64,000 nt of DNA from Hyphomicrobiales bacterium. GTDB taxonomy: Bacteria > Pseudomonadota > Alphaproteobacteria > Rhizobiales > Xanthobacteraceae. Below are positions 63,478 to 64,000 of the stretch, one piece after another. The stretch lies in assembly GCA_021730985.1 (NCBI GenBank), contig JAKFYI010000015.1, forward strand, positions 116,159 through 180,158, read 5' to 3'. Each line of letters begins with the position of its first letter. Position 1 is the first letter of the stretch. Both the position numbers and the translations under genes were made by a program. The notes under the pieces were generated by a model that worked only from the letters and a program-made list of their open reading frames with translations, ran no database searches and was not told the DNA's origin.

Positions 63478-64000
63478 TCATTTGATCGGCACGAAAACAG
63501 TCACCACCAGCTTGTCCTCCGGCGTCGTCACCGGATCGGTTTCGTATTCCTCAATGAACAAGTCCTGTGCCTCGAGGCGCTTCTCGTCGAGATGGTTGGT
63601 GATCGCTTCGTAGGTGGTGTCCATCGAATCGTAGGAACCGCGATGGACGAACTTGAGCGCGCGGCCCGAAGGCGTCTTGCCGACCTCGATATCGCCGCGC
63701 GGCAGATCTTTCGGGTCTTCCGCCAGCGGGACCGCGGCCTGGAACTGAAAGCCGGTGTCATCGGCGGAGGTGTAGATGGTCATCGACGGGCCGGCGCGCT
63801 TGATGCCCTGCTTATCGAGGAAGGCGTACACCGACTTGAAGGCGTCGATCAGCGTCTCGTAGGCGTTGTCCCAGGTGCCGCTGCCCTTCAGATAAATGAT
63901 GGTCCTTTCGGTCAGCGTCGCCTCTTCGCCGAATGCGTCGGTGGGTGGCCTGACCTGCGGCGGCGCGGGCATCGGGAATGGTGGCGGAGGGGGATCAGCC
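63478..64000 (-). CDS. GyrI-like small-molecule-binding domain protein (5' end outside)
   Basis: The frame is open to the window edge; 173 codons are visible and the true start lies beyond 64000. After a Pro-rich linker (ADPPPPPFPMPAPP) comes a GyrI/AraC-effector-like domain: ERTIIYLKGSGTWDNAYETLIDAFKSVYAFLDKQGIKRAGPSM, then ALKFVHRGSYDSMDTTYEAI and the end VVTVFVPIK. Such domains bind amphipathic or cationic small molecules, and some have hydrolase activity. The Pro-rich linker suggests an exported or anchored N-terminus. Confidence 0.8.
   Translation of the reverse strand, partial: ADPPPPPFPMPAPPQVRPPTDAFGEEATLTERTIIYLKGSGTWDNAYETLIDAFKSVYAFLDKQGIKRAGPSMTIYTSADDTGFQFQAAVPLAEDPKDLPRGDIEVGKTPSGRALKFVHRGSYDSMDTTYEAITNHLDEKRLEAQDLFIEEYETDPVTTPEDKLVVTVFVPIK

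Overview
The window is GC-rich, tightly packed chromosomal DNA from an alphaproteobacterium of the order Hyphomicrobiales (Rhizobiales), most like the Bradyrhizobium/Rhodopseudomonas/Afipia/Pseudolabrys group. Supporting signs are the cpaC-to-tadD pilus block, IalB-family and OmpA-family envelope proteins, the ffh-rpsP-rimM-trmD-rplS-leuC order, a GGAAC-N16-CGTT (EcfG-type) promoter, an HWE-family histidine kinase, ethylmalonyl-CoA pathway enzymes and several families of short palindromic repeats. The genus cannot be fixed from this sequence. No insertion sequence, prophage, integrase, rRNA or CRISPR array is visible; there is one tRNA gene (tRNA-Ala, CGC).

Layout. 1-5834: 3' part of a tad/cpa type IVc pilus operon (cpaC end, small lipoprotein, cpaE, cpaF, tadB, tadC, tadD). 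5835-6960: a less GC-rich patch with two unrecognised minus-strand genes. 7106-13869: short-chain dehydrogenase, class I amidotransferase, MFS exporter, double-PAS HWE kinase, tRNA-Ala, YggT, a 24-codon gene that looks like an internally deleted DUF167 gene, folD and a secreted protein. 13937-21207: GNAT acetyltransferase, typA, pterin carbinolamine dehydratase, a YkvA-like protein, quinone oxidoreductase, an IalB-like protein, and rlmN carrying a palindromic repeat translated in frame. 21407-27453: lytic transglycosylase, a small gene behind an EcfG-type promoter, a K+ channel, argG, a flavin-split-barrel protein, a Pmp3-like protein, a VOC protein and an OmpA-like protein. 27690-34704: sdhCDAB, with an unrelated methyltransferase gene between sdhA and sdhB, then a divergent LysR regulator, sodC and a mesaconyl-CoA hydratase. 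34867-47962: redox and envelope genes: an MXKDX-repeat protein, a cytochrome b plus small molybdoenzyme pair, a TauE/SafE exporter, leuB, YghU, a Tat-exported protein, a ferric-reductase-like protein, a two-domain L,D-transpeptidase and a SorAB-like sulfite dehydrogenase. 48178-57096: asd, carbonic anhydrase, a malyl-CoA-lyase-type enzyme, leuD, a row of small secreted proteins and leuC. 57259-61055: rplS-trmD-rimM-rpsP-ffh. 61056-64000: repeat-bearing spacer, a 40-residue membrane protein, an orphan Phd-like antitoxin overlapping a ceramidase-like gene, and two further genes, one GyrI-like.

Themes. The leucine genes leuB, leuD and leuC and nearby asd are scattered rather than adjacent. Two separate sulfite-oxidase-fold molybdoenzyme systems and a TauE/SafE exporter suggest periplasmic sulfur-oxyanion or sulfoxide chemistry. 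Mesaconyl-CoA hydratase and a malyl-CoA-lyase-type enzyme suggest C2/C1 assimilation. The most unusual observations are palindromic repeats captured by coding sequence (rlmN and probably the SorB-like cytochrome gene), the methyltransferase inside the sdh operon, and the antitoxin-ceramidase overlap.
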